A stretch of DNA of 64,000 nucleotides from Psychrobacter sp. 72-O-c. Lineage in GTDB: Bacteria > Pseudomonadota > Gammaproteobacteria > Pseudomonadales > Moraxellaceae. Positions 28,214 to 37,395 of this stretch are shown here, in pieces (the stretch's first letter is position 1; each line of letters opens with the position of its first letter). The stretch lies in NCBI RefSeq assembly GCF_904846605.1, contig NZ_CAJHBI010000002.1, positions 62,001 through 126,000 on the forward strand, read 5' to 3'. The notes under the pieces are model-generated. The model was given only the letters and a program-made list of their open reading frames with translations, did not search any database and was not told the DNA's origin. The translations under genes were made by a program, and so were the position numbers.

Positions 28214-29101
28214 ATGAATGACCAGAAAAATAATGACTCATCAATTAATAATGAGCAGCAGATAATTACAGCACCCAAGCCTGTGCAAGGTAAGCCTATA
28301 GCTACTGGTCAATTAGATGATTTATTGGCATTGATGGCACGGCTACGTGCGGACTGCCCTTGGGATCAAAAGCAAAGCAATCATAGCTTAATTCCTTATG
28401 CTATCGAAGAGGCTTATGAGTTGGGTGAGGCCGTACAGAGCGATGACGATGAGGATATCAAAGGTGAGCTTGGTGATGTGTTATTACAAGTCATTTTTCA
28501 TTGTCAGCTCTATGCGGAGCAAGGACGTTTTGATATTGAAGATGTTATGACCACCTTGCAGCAAAAGCTAATTCGCCGCCATCCGCATGTGTTCGAGGCC
28601 GAAAGTCTCAAAGATGAGGCGGCTGTGAAAGCGCGTTGGGATGAAATTAAAGCTGAAGAGCAAGCGGAACGCTCCGCACGTGGTAAGCCGCGGCGTCGAT
28701 TAGACGTTACCAAAGCGGGTAGTGCACTGATGCAAGCGCAAGATGTACAAAAGCAAGCGTCAAAATTAGGCTTTGATTGGGAAGGGATAAGCGGGGCGCT
28801 GGATAAACTCGATGAAGAAGTGAGTGAGCTTAAAGCTGAGCTTATAGATAAGCCAAAAAATGAAATAGCAGCTAATATTACTGATATTGAAAAAGAGCTG
28901 GGCGATTGTATGTTTGCCTTAGTTAATGTTGCACGTAAATTAAACCTTGATGCTGAGGCCGCAACTTTGACTTGTGTGCATAAATTTAAGTCTCGTTTTG
29001 CTTATATTGAGGCGCAATTAGAATCCGCTGGCAAGCGTTTAGAAGACAGTAATCTAACCGAAATGGATAAGCTATGGGAAGCGGCAAAACAGCATGAATG
29101 A
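28214..29101 (+). CDS. mazG: Nucleoside triphosphate pyrophosphohydrolase
   Basis: House-cleaning enzyme hydrolysing (d)NTPs to NMP and pyrophosphate. The 295-residue protein has two MazG domains. The first holds LRADCPWDQKQSNHSL, EEAYELGEAV and the metal-binding ELGDVLLQVIFH; the second holds KLGFDWEGISGALDKLDEE and KELGDCMFALVNVARKL. The N-terminus is extended by about 30 polar residues compared with E. coli MazG. It overlaps the next gene by 8 bp (ATGAATGA), so the two are probably co-translated. No adjacent mazEF or relA is present. Confidence 0.95.
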   Translation: MNDQKNNDSSINNEQQIITAPKPVQGKPIATGQLDDLLALMARLRADCPWDQKQSNHSLIPYAIEEAYELGEAVQSDDDEDIKGELGDVLLQVIFHCQLYAEQGRFDIEDVMTTLQQKLIRRHPHVFEAESLKDEAAVKARWDEIKAEEQAERSARGKPRRRLDVTKAGSALMQAQDVQKQASKLGFDWEGISGALDKLDEEVSELKAELIDKPKNEIAANITDIEKELGDCMFALVNVARKLNLDAEAATLTCVHKFKSRFAYIEAQLESAGKRLEDSNLTEMDKLWEAAKQHE

Positions 29102-29504
29102 ACCTATTAGTAACTCTGACGTTTTTACTGCACAGCAAAATAAGTTTTCGAGCCTTAATTGGCTGGCGAGTATAAGTCTATGCCTAACTGTTATCTTGGG
29201 TTTTGGCAACAGTACGGCTCAAGCTACCCCCTGTTTTGATAATGCTCAAAGTGCTTATAATTACTTATTGGCGCAAGAGACTGCGCAGACCCAAGCGCGC
29301 GATCAGGCGCTGGTAAATATCAATCATGCCAGCGAAGGTGAACTGGCCTCGTTACATGGTATTGGTAGCAGTAAGGCGCAAGCGATTATTTTATATCGTG
29401 AGATGTTTGGCGATTTTAAAACCGTAGATGAGTTAGAAAAAGTAAAAGGTATTGGGCCAAAAACGTTAGAGAAGAATAGGGTGCGTTTACAAATAAGGAA
29501 TTAG
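29094..29504 (+). CDS. ComEA-like exported helix-hairpin-helix protein
   Basis: A 136-residue protein with an N-terminal export signal or anchor (WLASISLCLTVILGFGNSTAQA) and two C-terminal helix-hairpin-helix motifs (INHASEGELASLHGIGSSKA and VDELEKVKGIGPKTLEKNRV). This is the layout of ComEA, a periplasmic DNA-binding protein that pulls incoming DNA during natural transformation. Between signal and HhH lies a short linker with a single Cys. No comEC or pilus genes are nearby. The 8-bp overlap with mazG suggests shared translation. Stand-alone HhH proteins in this family are not always competence proteins, so the role is inferred. Confidence 0.8.
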   Translation: MNEPISNSDVFTAQQNKFSSLNWLASISLCLTVILGFGNSTAQATPCFDNAQSAYNYLLAQETAQTQARDQALVNINHASEGELASLHGIGSSKAQAIILYREMFGDFKTVDELEKVKGIGPKTLEKNRVRLQIRN

Positions 29505-29787
29505 TCAATAAACTTTTACCAGTCGCACGTAACTACCCGGCCGCTCATGACTAATAGCAAGCTATCTATTTTATCGGTTATTACTATAGACTTTTTTCGA
29601 ATTAGCGATATTCATTGAATTAGCGATATTTGTCTCCATAAATAACATTAATATTGACAAAATAGCATGTAAGTAAATGTCATAACATACCCAGCCCGCG
29701 CAAAATTTGTTAAACTAGCGGGTACATCCGCCTGATAAACGCTGTGTTAATCAGGGGTAGTTAAGAATACCGGCGAGGAGTAGATGC

Positions 29788-32097
29788 ATGGCCGAGCGTG
29801 CCGCCAAGCAGTTAGAACTGAATAAATCTGAATTACCTAATTCCATTACTGAAGTTATTGCCACCTTATCCCGAGCTGGGTTTGATGCCTATATCGTTGG
29901 TGGTGGCGTGCGCGATACTTTATTAGGTCTGAAGCCTAAAGATTTTGATGCCGTTACTGACGCCAAGCCTCATGAGATCAAAGACGTGTTTGGTAAGCGC
30001 TGCCGCATTATCGGTCGCCGCTTTCAGTTGGCACACGTGTACTCAGGACGCGAATTAATCGAAGTAGCGACTTTTCGTGGTCCGCCAAATAGTGATGCTA
30101 ATACTACCCAAGATGGTATGATTATTCGTGATAATGTTTGGGGCGACATCAAGCAAGACTTCTCCCGTCGTGATTTTTCAATTAATGCACTCTATTATCA
30201 GCCGCTAAAAGGTGTGGTGCACGATTTTTGTGACGCGCTCGACGATATTGATAATAAAATCATTCGTCTGCTAGGTCATGCACCCGTCCGTATTGAAGAA
30301 GATCCGGTACGGTTACTGCGTGCGCTGCGTTTTAAAGCCAAATTGGGTTTTGAGTTTGATAAAGAGCTGTCTCAGCAGTTTCACAAGGACAATTGGACTC
30401 GGTTAGAACAAATTTCGCCGCATCGTCTTTATGATGAGACTCAAAAGATGTTTTCTGGGGGCTATTTAGTGCCCTTGTTGCCGCTACTGTTTGAATCGGG
30501 TGCTATTGATAGTTTAATCATTTATCCTCCTTCTCAACCTAGCGCTTTAGTCAAGCAAGTGGCTATTAATACCGATAAGCGTATTGGTGCAGGAAAGAGT
30601 ATCAATCCCGCATTTTTCTATGCTGCTTTATTGTGGGAAAATTATCTCCACCAATTAGACAAGGCTAAAAAACGTAACCTGCCGTTCGCAGAAGCCCAGA
30701 TGCAAGCCGCCTGTAAAGTTATTGACCGCCAACGCATTAAGACCGCCATTCCCAAATTTGCGGAACAATTCATCCGTGATATCTGGATTTTGCAGCCCAA
30801 ACTTGCCGCTCCGCGTAGCAAGCAAATTGAGCAACTTGTCGAGCATCCACGTTTTCGCGCGGGTTTCGACTTTTTATTATTGCGTGAGCAATGTGGCGAT
30901 GCTGAGCATCCGTTATCTGAGTCTACCAATGGTATGGGAGACTGGTGGCAGACTTATCAGACTCTATCTGAAAAGCAGAAGCAGCAAGCTATCAATGACT
31001 TCGATGAGAATGTTCGCCGCGGTGCCTATAAGCGTGGTCGTGGTCGCAATCGCCAAAAGGAAAAGATGACTGATAATAACGCGCCAGTGAATCAAACAGA
31101 AAATAACGCTCAAGCGAATAAAAATGACCCACAAATCAATAATAGTGGTAGTAATGAATCGATGAGGGTTAATGATCCATCAAACATTCCATCGCGCCGC
31201 CGCCGTGCTGCGAGTAAACAAACCGCTCCGGACACCGCAGCAATAGTGCAGTCATCTTCTCGTGCGAAAAAACAACGGGGTCAAACGCAAAACGCGCAGC
31301 AGGTAAAACAGGACAGTAGTGAGCTTGCCCAGTTACAACAACTGTCACTTACTAGTAACGCGCCTAAAGCAAATCAACGCAACTTGGCTGCGCCACTGTT
31401 TGTGATAGAGCACGAAAACGTTGTGCCTCCATTACAAAAGCAGCTGTCAGAGAACCAAGCGAAACCGTCTAAAGCTGCTAAGGCTGTGCAATCTGAAAAG
31501 ACCAAAGCACCTGCTAATAAAGTACCTGGTAAGCAGAAAGCATCAATACAGCGTGACAAAACAGACGCGGGTGTTGATAGCTCAAATACAGATCAGCCGG
31601 CTAATACTAAAAGTACTAAAGCAAAGCAATCTTCTGCTACTAAGGCAAACACCACTCGCACGGTAGCAAGGTCGCCAGAATTGGTGAGTAGCAATAACGA
31701 GTCCGTACCGTATAAGCGTCGCCGTCGTCAGCTACATTCAGAACCACAAGTAACTGCTGATGTTAATGCAAATGCTAGTACTAGTAAGCCGTCGAAAAAA
31801 CCGACTGCTGCGACTACTAAAGCTAACAGCAGCCTTGATACTAATAGCAAGTCAAAACCTGTTAAAGAAGTTGCCAGTAGACGGTCAGCAAAAACGACTA
31901 AAGAGACCAAAGCTGATAAGACTGATGAAGTGATTGAGACTAAAAAAGCTCAGGCTAGAAAGCTTCAAGCCAAAAAAGCTCAGGTTGACGAGAAAAAGGT
32001 CGCTAAAACTACCAAAGGCACGACCAATCAAGGCCCCGTTCCTGCAAAGCGTCGTCGCCGTCAGCCCAGTCCTGATACAGCTACTGATCAAGCATAA
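29788..32097 (+). CDS. pcnB: Poly(A) polymerase I with long basic low-complexity tail
   Basis: Adds poly(A) tails to RNA 3' ends and promotes decay. Residues 1-410 are a normal class II nucleotidyltransferase: FDAYIVGGGVRDTLLGLKPKDFD (catalytic Asp pair; motif split here at 20 residues: AYIVGGGVRDTLLG, KDFD), RRFQLAHV, RRDFSINALYY, and EEDPVRLLRALRFKAKLGF. Residues about 413-769 are an unusual tail of some 350 residues rich in Lys, Ser, Thr, Gln, Ala and Asn. It carries three copies of a (S/K)RRRR(A/Q) motif near residues 468, 643 and 754, each preceded by Pro. E. coli PcnB is about 465 residues, so this tail is far longer. GAGGAG lies seven bases before the ATG. folK follows at 34 bp. Confidence 0.94.
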   Translation: MAERAAKQLELNKSELPNSITEVIATLSRAGFDAYIVGGGVRDTLLGLKPKDFDAVTDAKPHEIKDVFGKRCRIIGRRFQLAHVYSGRELIEVATFRGPPNSDANTTQDGMIIRDNVWGDIKQDFSRRDFSINALYYQPLKGVVHDFCDALDDIDNKIIRLLGHAPVRIEEDPVRLLRALRFKAKLGFEFDKELSQQFHKDNWTRLEQISPHRLYDETQKMFSGGYLVPLLPLLFESGAIDSLIIYPPSQPSALVKQVAINTDKRIGAGKSINPAFFYAALLWENYLHQLDKAKKRNLPFAEAQMQAACKVIDRQRIKTAIPKFAEQFIRDIWILQPKLAAPRSKQIEQLVEHPRFRAGFDFLLLREQCGDAEHPLSESTNGMGDWWQTYQTLSEKQKQQAINDFDENVRRGAYKRGRGRNRQKEKMTDNNAPVNQTENNAQANKNDPQINNSGSNESMRVNDPSNIPSRRRRAASKQTAPDTAAIVQSSSRAKKQRGQTQNAQQVKQDSSELAQLQQLSLTSNAPKANQRNLAAPLFVIEHENVVPPLQKQLSENQAKPSKAAKAVQSEKTKAPANKVPGKQKASIQRDKTDAGVDSSNTDQPANTKSTKAKQSSATKANTTRTVARSPELVSSNNESVPYKRRRRQLHSEPQVTADVNANASTSKPSKKPTAATTKANSSLDTNSKSKPVKEVASRRSAKTTKETKADKTDEVIETKKAQARKLQAKKAQVDEKKVAKTTKGTTNQGPVPAKRRRRQPSPDTATDQA

Positions 32098-32131
32098 CGT
32101 TGACCGTAAATCTTAGAGTAGATCAATAACC

Positions 32132-32752
32132 ATGAGCCAACCTTCAAATAGCAGTGAACTTTACATTCGTTCTGACAGTGACTCTGAAATGACTGGCAGC
32201 GAGTGGGTTATGTGCTACTTAGGTTTGGGTAGTAACTTGGTTAATGAGCTGGGTTCGCCGGTTGAGCATTTACAACAAGCGCTGGATGGTTTACGTGAGC
32301 ACAAGGATATAAAAGACATTCATGTTTCCTCATTTTATGCTTCTGCGCCAATGGGACCGCAAGATCAGCCAGACTTTGTCAATGCTGTGGTTGGTTTTGA
32401 AACTAGGCTGATACCGTTTGAGTTATTGACATTGTGCCAACAGTTAGAGCAGCATGCTAAGCGTGCACGACTGCGCCATTGGGGCGAGCGTAGCCTTGAT
32501 GTGGATATTTTGCTTTATGGCCAGCAGAAGATTGCCGAGCCGCAGCTAACGGTACCACATGCTGGACTGACCGAGCGCAATTTTGTCTTGTTACCCCTGC
32601 GAGAGTTAGCGTCCGAGATATTCATTGCAGGCAAGCCAATAAGTGCTTATCCATCAAGTGAAGATTGGTCAGGGCTGAAACTGCTTATAGACAATACGCC
32701 AGCTGAATCTCCTAACCATTCGTGCGTAGATAGCTTCGTGCGCGAAGACTAG
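32132..32752 (+). CDS. folK: 6-hydroxymethyl-7,8-dihydropterin pyrophosphokinase
   Basis: Transfers pyrophosphate from ATP to hydroxymethyl-dihydropterin in folate synthesis. The 206-residue protein has CYLGLGSNL, SSFYASAPMGPQDQPDFVNA, and the signature HWGERSLDVDILLYG with metal-binding Asp residues, followed by VPHAGLTERNFVLLPL. The N-terminus before CYLGLGSN is about 28 residues longer than typical; an internal ATG at 32189 could be the real start, and neither site has a strong Shine-Dalgarno. The order pcnB-folK-panB-panC is a common gammaproteobacterial arrangement. Confidence 0.94.
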   Translation: MSQPSNSSELYIRSDSDSEMTGSEWVMCYLGLGSNLVNELGSPVEHLQQALDGLREHKDIKDIHVSSFYASAPMGPQDQPDFVNAVVGFETRLIPFELLTLCQQLEQHAKRARLRHWGERSLDVDILLYGQQKIAEPQLTVPHAGLTERNFVLLPLRELASEIFIAGKPISAYPSSEDWSGLKLLIDNTPAESPNHSCVDSFVRED

Positions 32753-32894
32753 AGCTGATTGATATATTTTGTGCGGTATGACTGGTAACTAATGCAACAA
32801 GTAGTGCCAGTTGTATCAGTTATGCCATTTATTTGTAAAACCGTATTTTAGTGCCTTTTTTAAATCACCTTATAATCGAGTTATTGAGAGTCAT

Positions 32895-33695
32895 ATGACG
32901 ACTTTATCTACCTTAAATAAATTCAAAAAAGACGGTACCAAGTTTACTTGTCTGACCTGCTATGATTCCATGTTTGCGCGGATGATGGAGAAGGCGCAGA
33001 TTGATACTATTTTAATTGGTGATAGTTTGGGCATGGTAGTACAAGGTCATAATTCGACCTTGCCGGTAACGGTTGCCGACATGGTTTATCATACGGCTAA
33101 TATTGCCCGCAGTAACGAGCACGCTTTAATTTTAGCTGATTTGCCATTTATGAGCTATGTGACCCTGCCGGATGCGATAGCTAATAGTCGTCAGCTGATG
33201 CAGGCCGGTGCCCATGTGATTAAAATCGAAGGCGGCAGTGAGCTATGTGAATTGGTTACGACTTTGGCGCAAGCAGGTACCCCAACCTGTGTCCATCTGG
33301 GCTTAACCCCGCAGTCTGTCAACGTTTTTGGTGGTTATAAAATCCAAGGGCGCGGTGACGAGGCTGCCAATAAGCTATTAGAGGATGCCAAAGCGGTAGT
33401 AAAAGCAGGCGCCGCGCTGTTAGTATTAGAGTGCGTGCCTGCTGAACTGGCGAAAGCCGTAACGCAAGCGGTTACTGTGCCAGTCATTGGTATTGGAGCA
33501 GGTGCTGATACTGATGGTCAAGTGCTGGTAATGCATGACATGTTGGGAATGGTACATGGCCGCGTACCACGTTTTGTCCATGATTTTTTGACCGATGAGC
33601 GCAATACTGAGCACAGTGTTGAAGGGGCGTTTGCCCTATATAAACAGTCAGTACGCGAAGGTAGTTTTCCTAACTCGCAGCATGAGTTTAGCTAG
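32895..33695 (+). CDS. panB: 3-methyl-2-oxobutanoate hydroxymethyltransferase
   Basis: First committed step of pantothenate synthesis, making ketopantoate with methylene-tetrahydrofolate. The 266-residue protein has LTCYDSMFARMM, the metal and substrate region GDSLGMVVQGHNSTLPVT, ADLPFMSY, KIEGG, HLGLTPQSVNVFGGYKIQGR, LECVP and GIGAGADTDGQVLVMHDMLG. The frame is open from 32811, but the ATG at 32895 after GAGAG gives the family N-terminus MTTLSTLNKFKKDG, so the extra 28 residues are dropped. panC follows 89 bp downstream. Confidence 0.96.
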   Translation: MTTLSTLNKFKKDGTKFTCLTCYDSMFARMMEKAQIDTILIGDSLGMVVQGHNSTLPVTVADMVYHTANIARSNEHALILADLPFMSYVTLPDAIANSRQLMQAGAHVIKIEGGSELCELVTTLAQAGTPTCVHLGLTPQSVNVFGGYKIQGRGDEAANKLLEDAKAVVKAGAALLVLECVPAELAKAVTQAVTVPVIGIGAGADTDGQVLVMHDMLGMVHGRVPRFVHDFLTDERNTEHSVEGAFALYKQSVREGSFPNSQHEFS

Positions 33696-33784
33696 TTGTA
33701 TTTTATAGATTATTGTTAGTTATTCATTATTAGTTATAGTCGCTTAAAATAACGGCTTGGATAGAAAAAGAAGAAGACTTAACA

Positions 33785-34657
33785 ATGCCCATTATTCATC
33801 ATCATATCGCAGAGTTACGAGCAGCTTTGAAGCCCTATCGTAGTCAGCAGCGCATTGCCTTAGTACCAACTATGGGTAACTTGCATGACGGGCATTTAGA
33901 GTTGGTCAAACTTGCCAGACAGTACGCTGATATTGTGATTGTTAGCATTTTTGTCAATCCTACCCAGTTTGGGATAGGTGAAGATTTTGATAGCTACCCG
34001 CGCACCCTCGACGATGATGTTGCCAAGCTGGCTACGGTTAATGCCGATTATGTGTTTGCTCCTAGTGTTGATGAGATGTATCCGGTCTTACCTTTGCCTA
34101 CCTCCGTACATGCCGGCGCTATCACCACTCAGCTATGTGGACAATCGCGCCCTAGTCATTTCGATGGTGTCGGTATCGTGGTATCTAAGTTGTTTAATAT
34201 TGTCCAGCCTGATGTGGCAATATTTGGGCAAAAAGACTATCAGCAATTAGCGATTATTAAGCAATTGGTGCGTGATTTAAGTTACCCGATTGATATTATT
34301 GCCGCGCCTATTGTCCGAGCTACTGATGGATTGGCGCTATCGTCGCGCAACCAGTATTTGAGCGATGGAGAGCGACAAGCAGCACCAATATTGCATCAAG
34401 AATTACAGTATTTAGCACAGCAGCTCATTGATAGTAAGAATGTTGAACAAGACCTTGAGACGTTGATAGCAAATTCTAGTAAGCGTATTACTGCCGTTGG
34501 CTTCAAGATTGATTATTTAGAGGTAAAAACGGCCCAACTAGAATCGATAATAAACAATAAAGCTGAAAAATCGCAAGCTCAAGAATTGATCATTGTCGTC
34601 GCCGCATGGCTGGGTCGAGCACGCTTATTAGACAATCAACTGGTTACTGTCTATTAA
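33785..34657 (+). CDS. panC: Pantothenate synthetase
   Basis: Joins pantoate and beta-alanine with ATP to make pantothenate. The 290-residue protein has the nucleotidyl-transferase HIGH-like motif VPTMGNLHDGHLEL, SIFVNPTQFG, the GQKDYQQL loop, and the KMSKS-equivalent SSRNQYLS. The ATG follows GAAGAAGACTTAACA. It lies directly after panB, as is usual, and 81 bp before rapZ. panD (aspartate decarboxylase) is not in the window. Confidence 0.97.
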   Translation: MPIIHHHIAELRAALKPYRSQQRIALVPTMGNLHDGHLELVKLARQYADIVIVSIFVNPTQFGIGEDFDSYPRTLDDDVAKLATVNADYVFAPSVDEMYPVLPLPTSVHAGAITTQLCGQSRPSHFDGVGIVVSKLFNIVQPDVAIFGQKDYQQLAIIKQLVRDLSYPIDIIAAPIVRATDGLALSSRNQYLSDGERQAAPILHQELQYLAQQLIDSKNVEQDLETLIANSSKRITAVGFKIDYLEVKTAQLESIINNKAEKSQAQELIIVVAAWLGRARLLDNQLVTVY

Positions 34658-34738
34658 TAGCCATTTATTAATAAAGCTAAATTAGCCATTTGGAATTGAG
34701 AGTAAGCTGACGTTAAAAGCAAACTGGGGTGATGGGTC

Positions 34739-35698
34739 ATGGAAGCAGCAGGTATGGATCAAGAGCACACGCTAGCGCCACAAGTAACGGATAATAGCCT
34801 CAGTATTTTAGTGGTATCGGGGCGCTCAGGATCCGGCAAGACTTCAGTATTGAATATCTTAGAAGATTTGGGATATTACTCTATTGATAACCTACCGTTA
34901 TCATTAGTCCCCGAAACCGCTCAAAAGCTGATAAGTGAAAGTAGCATTAGTCGTATTGCGCTTGGCGTTGATATTCGTACCCCGCGTGCTGATTTATCTA
35001 ACTTTGCGGCGACCCATGATGCGCTAAAACAGACTTATGGTAAGCAGGCAGTTAAAGTGCTGTATGTGACCGCGCAAGAAGGCACCCTAATCGCGCGATT
35101 TAATGCCACCAGACGTGTGCACCCGTTAATGGCCCAAGATGTTGAAAGTGTCGAAGGTGTCGAGCATACCGCTTATAACTTACCTGCTGCTCTCAAAAAA
35201 GAAGTGCAACTGTTGGAGCCAATATCTAGACGGGCTGATATTGTAATAGATACTAGTATGCTCAATATCCATCAATTAAAAGAACGTCTTCGTGATTATA
35301 CTGGGGTAGACAATCAGATTGTTATCAACCTATTATCTTTTGGTTTCAAATATGGCAATCCTATTGATGCCGATTTCGTATTTGATGTGAGAGTTCTGCC
35401 AAACCCGCATTGGAATCCTACCCTACGTAGCGCGACTGGTCTGGATTCTGAGGTCAGTGAGTTTTTTGCGGATTATCCAGAAGTAGCAGAGATGACGGGA
35501 GATATCGACGCGTTTTTAACACGTTGGTTGCCAGAATTCTTACATAACAATCGCCATACTGTGACGGTCGCTATTGGTTGTACTGGCGGCAAACATCGCT
35601 CGGTATTTATTACTGAACAATTACAACGTAAGCTTGCGGGTAGTCTGCCACAAGGCTTGAGCGTCGCTGCTAAGCATCGTGAAAAGCGCCGCTGGTAA
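34739..35698 (+). CDS. rapZ: RNase adapter protein RapZ
   Basis: In Enterobacteria RapZ binds amino-sugar signals and the sRNA GlmZ and presents it to RNase E, setting GlmS levels. The 319-residue protein has Walker A VVSGRSGSGKTSVLN, LGYYSIDNLPLSL, DIRTPR, FNATRRVHPL, and the C-terminal FGFKYGNPIDADFVFDVRVL and AIGCTGGKHRSVFI regions that form the ligand and RNA-binding domain. It normally sits with rpoN-hpf-ptsN; here the neighbours are panC and darP. The N-terminus is about 20 residues longer than the E. coli protein. Confidence 0.94.
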   Translation: MEAAGMDQEHTLAPQVTDNSLSILVVSGRSGSGKTSVLNILEDLGYYSIDNLPLSLVPETAQKLISESSISRIALGVDIRTPRADLSNFAATHDALKQTYGKQAVKVLYVTAQEGTLIARFNATRRVHPLMAQDVESVEGVEHTAYNLPAALKKEVQLLEPISRRADIVIDTSMLNIHQLKERLRDYTGVDNQIVINLLSFGFKYGNPIDADFVFDVRVLPNPHWNPTLRSATGLDSEVSEFFADYPEVAEMTGDIDAFLTRWLPEFLHNNRHTVTVAIGCTGGKHRSVFITEQLQRKLAGSLPQGLSVAAKHREKRRW

Positions 35699-35747
35699 GT
35701 GCTGAGAGCGGCGTCTATTTTATTATTTATTATTTTGGAAAGCTTTT

Positions 35748-36257
35748 ATGATTGATTGGTCAGAACACGACATGCGCGTCTCGCGCACCGAACTAAAAAA
35801 AGCCCACGAGCGCCTGCAAACGCTGTCGATACCGCTAGCAAACTTATCTAAAAAGCAGCTAAAAAAACTCCCGGCCAGTGACTATTTTATGGCAGAGTTG
35901 ATGGCCTTGGCAGATATTACCAGTGCCAATGCGCGTATTCGCCAAACCAAACGGGTCGGTAAGCTAATCAGTGAAGAAAATCGTCACGAACTGGTCAAAG
36001 CTCTGTTTGATGCTTTTTTTCCTAAGGAACAAGTCTCTAAGATTGAAAGTTGGTCTGGGCGTTTGAATATTAATGATGAAGGGACGCTTAAGCAGTTTGT
36101 TAAGCAGTACAAAGCATCGGAACGCAATAGCCTCTATCAATTGCTATTATGGATTGAATATGCCAAGCATACGCAAGATGACGAGTTGATGAAAGAGTCT
36201 CAAGAAGATTTAACCAGCTATATTCGTGAAGTGGCTATTTTGACCGAGTTGAAGTAA
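35748..36257 (+). CDS. darP: Ribosome biogenesis-associated protein DarP (YjgA, DUF615)
   Basis: A 169-residue highly charged helical protein of the YjgA/DUF615 family, which associates with late 50S assembly intermediates in E. coli. Family features are VSRTELKKAHERLQTL, LANLSKKQLKKLP, and the central RRQTKRVGK-like stretch ARIRQTKRVGKLI. GGAAAGC precedes the ATG. In E. coli it is beside pmbA; here it follows rapZ by 49 bp and ends before a terminator shared with dsbA. Confidence 0.9.
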   Translation: MIDWSEHDMRVSRTELKKAHERLQTLSIPLANLSKKQLKKLPASDYFMAELMALADITSANARIRQTKRVGKLISEENRHELVKALFDAFFPKEQVSKIESWSGRLNINDEGTLKQFVKQYKASERNSLYQLLLWIEYAKHTQDDELMKESQEDLTSYIREVAILTELK

Positions 36258-36298
36258 CGGTTGAAGTATGGCCATTAAATAGATAAAGCAATAAACAC

Positions 36299-36332
36299 AA
36301 AAAAGCCAATCTTCTAAAGATTGGCTTTTTTA
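36299..36332. terminator. Bidirectional intrinsic terminator
   Basis: AAAAAGCCAATCTT and AAGATTGGCTTTTT form a long stem between the converging darP and dsbA genes, with A and T runs on the outer sides. Confidence 0.92.
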
Positions 36333-36365
36333 ATGAATTTTTAACAGACTACTAACTATAGAGCT

Positions 36366-36986
36366 TTATTTTTTCTCAGCGCGGGCTTTGTCGACCAAAT
36401 AATCCACTACCTTAACAACCTTAGGACCTTCGCCAGTTACCACGTATTTACCTTGCACGACAACGGCAGGTACACCTGATAGCTGATAGCGTTTAGCACC
36501 TGCTTGTGAGCGTCCAATCTTCGTACCAACGGCAAACGAGTTGTAAAGACTGTTGAATTTCTTTTGGTCAACCCCTTTTGAGGCATACCATTTGCTTAAT
36601 GAGGCTTGGTCAAACAATTTCTTACCATCTTTATGAATCGCATCAAATAAAGCATCATGGGTCTTATTTTCATAACCTAATAGCTGTGCGGCGTAGAACC
36701 CACGGGCACTGGCTTCCCAGACAGGATTGAGCGCGGCTGGCGTTTTGAACAAGGCCACATCTTTATCTTTGGTTTTTGCCCATTTTTCCATATACGGGTT
36801 AAGGTTATTACAATGTGGACAGCCATACCAAAAGAACTCACGGACAATAACAGCGTCACCGCTGATTTTTTCTGGGTTATCCAGCACGCGATAGTCTTTT
36901 CCGGCGACATAATCGGCGGCTTGTGCGCCCATATTGGCTATCCCAATGGCGAACGCCAGACCAGTCAATGCGATGGCACGTTTCAT
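36366..36986 (-). CDS. dsbA: Thiol:disulfide interchange protein DsbA
   Basis: Periplasmic oxidase that introduces disulfide bonds into exported proteins. The 206-residue precursor has a signal peptide ending AQA-ADY (cleavage near residue 23), a thioredoxin-fold active site FFWYGCPHCNNL with CPHC at 56-59, and the cis-proline loop SGVPAVVVQGKY. AAGGAAAAACT precedes the ATG. Upstream is a 409-bp divergent region towards ubiG. The electron acceptor dsbB is not in the window. Confidence 0.96.
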   Translation of the reverse strand: MKRAIALTGLAFAIGIANMGAQAADYVAGKDYRVLDNPEKISGDAVIVREFFWYGCPHCNNLNPYMEKWAKTKDKDVALFKTPAALNPVWEASARGFYAAQLLGYENKTHDALFDAIHKDGKKLFDQASLSKWYASKGVDQKKFNSLYNSFAVGTKIGRSQAGAKRYQLSGVPAVVVQGKYVVTGEGPKVVKVVDYLVDKARAEKK

Positions 36987-37395
36987 AGTTTTTCCTTGAG
37001 GTATGAAGACTTAAAGGTTTTTTAAGAAGTTGCTTGTGTTTTAGAGGTAATAAGCGATAAAGCGTAATCTGCCTATAATAGCGTAAAACGCTAGTGTTTG
37101 TGAACCGTATTCTTAACTAACGGTTGTAAAGCTGTGAGACATTATTTAGGGTGTCTTACTTATCTTTATGATAGCCATTCTTTAACCATAGTTTTTAATG
37201 ATAAAGCTAATGTTAATCAAATAGTGAGAATAATAGCTAAGTACCACATAAGGCTGTTCACAATCGCTCACGATGTGCTCACGACAAAGCAGCCGCTGTC
37301 ATGCTAATATTAAGCGTATAATCGTACACAGTATACGATGATAATTATAATGACAGACATAATGATAACTATAATGACACTAAAGGGAAAACGCT
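36987..37395. other. Divergent region dsbA-ubiG with a 16-bp direct repeat
   Basis: This 409-bp gap holds promoters for dsbA (minus) and ubiG (plus). GATAATTATAATGACA (37340-37355) and GATAACTATAATGACA (37364-37379) are near-identical repeats 24 bp apart, each containing TATAAT, which could act as tandem -10 elements for ubiG. No small gene was recognised. Confidence 0.5.

Noticed and set aside
30642..30929. Antisense frames over pcnB, sucA, sdhA, tex and other long genes
   Set aside because: Shadow frames of strongly conserved genes with no signals of their own.
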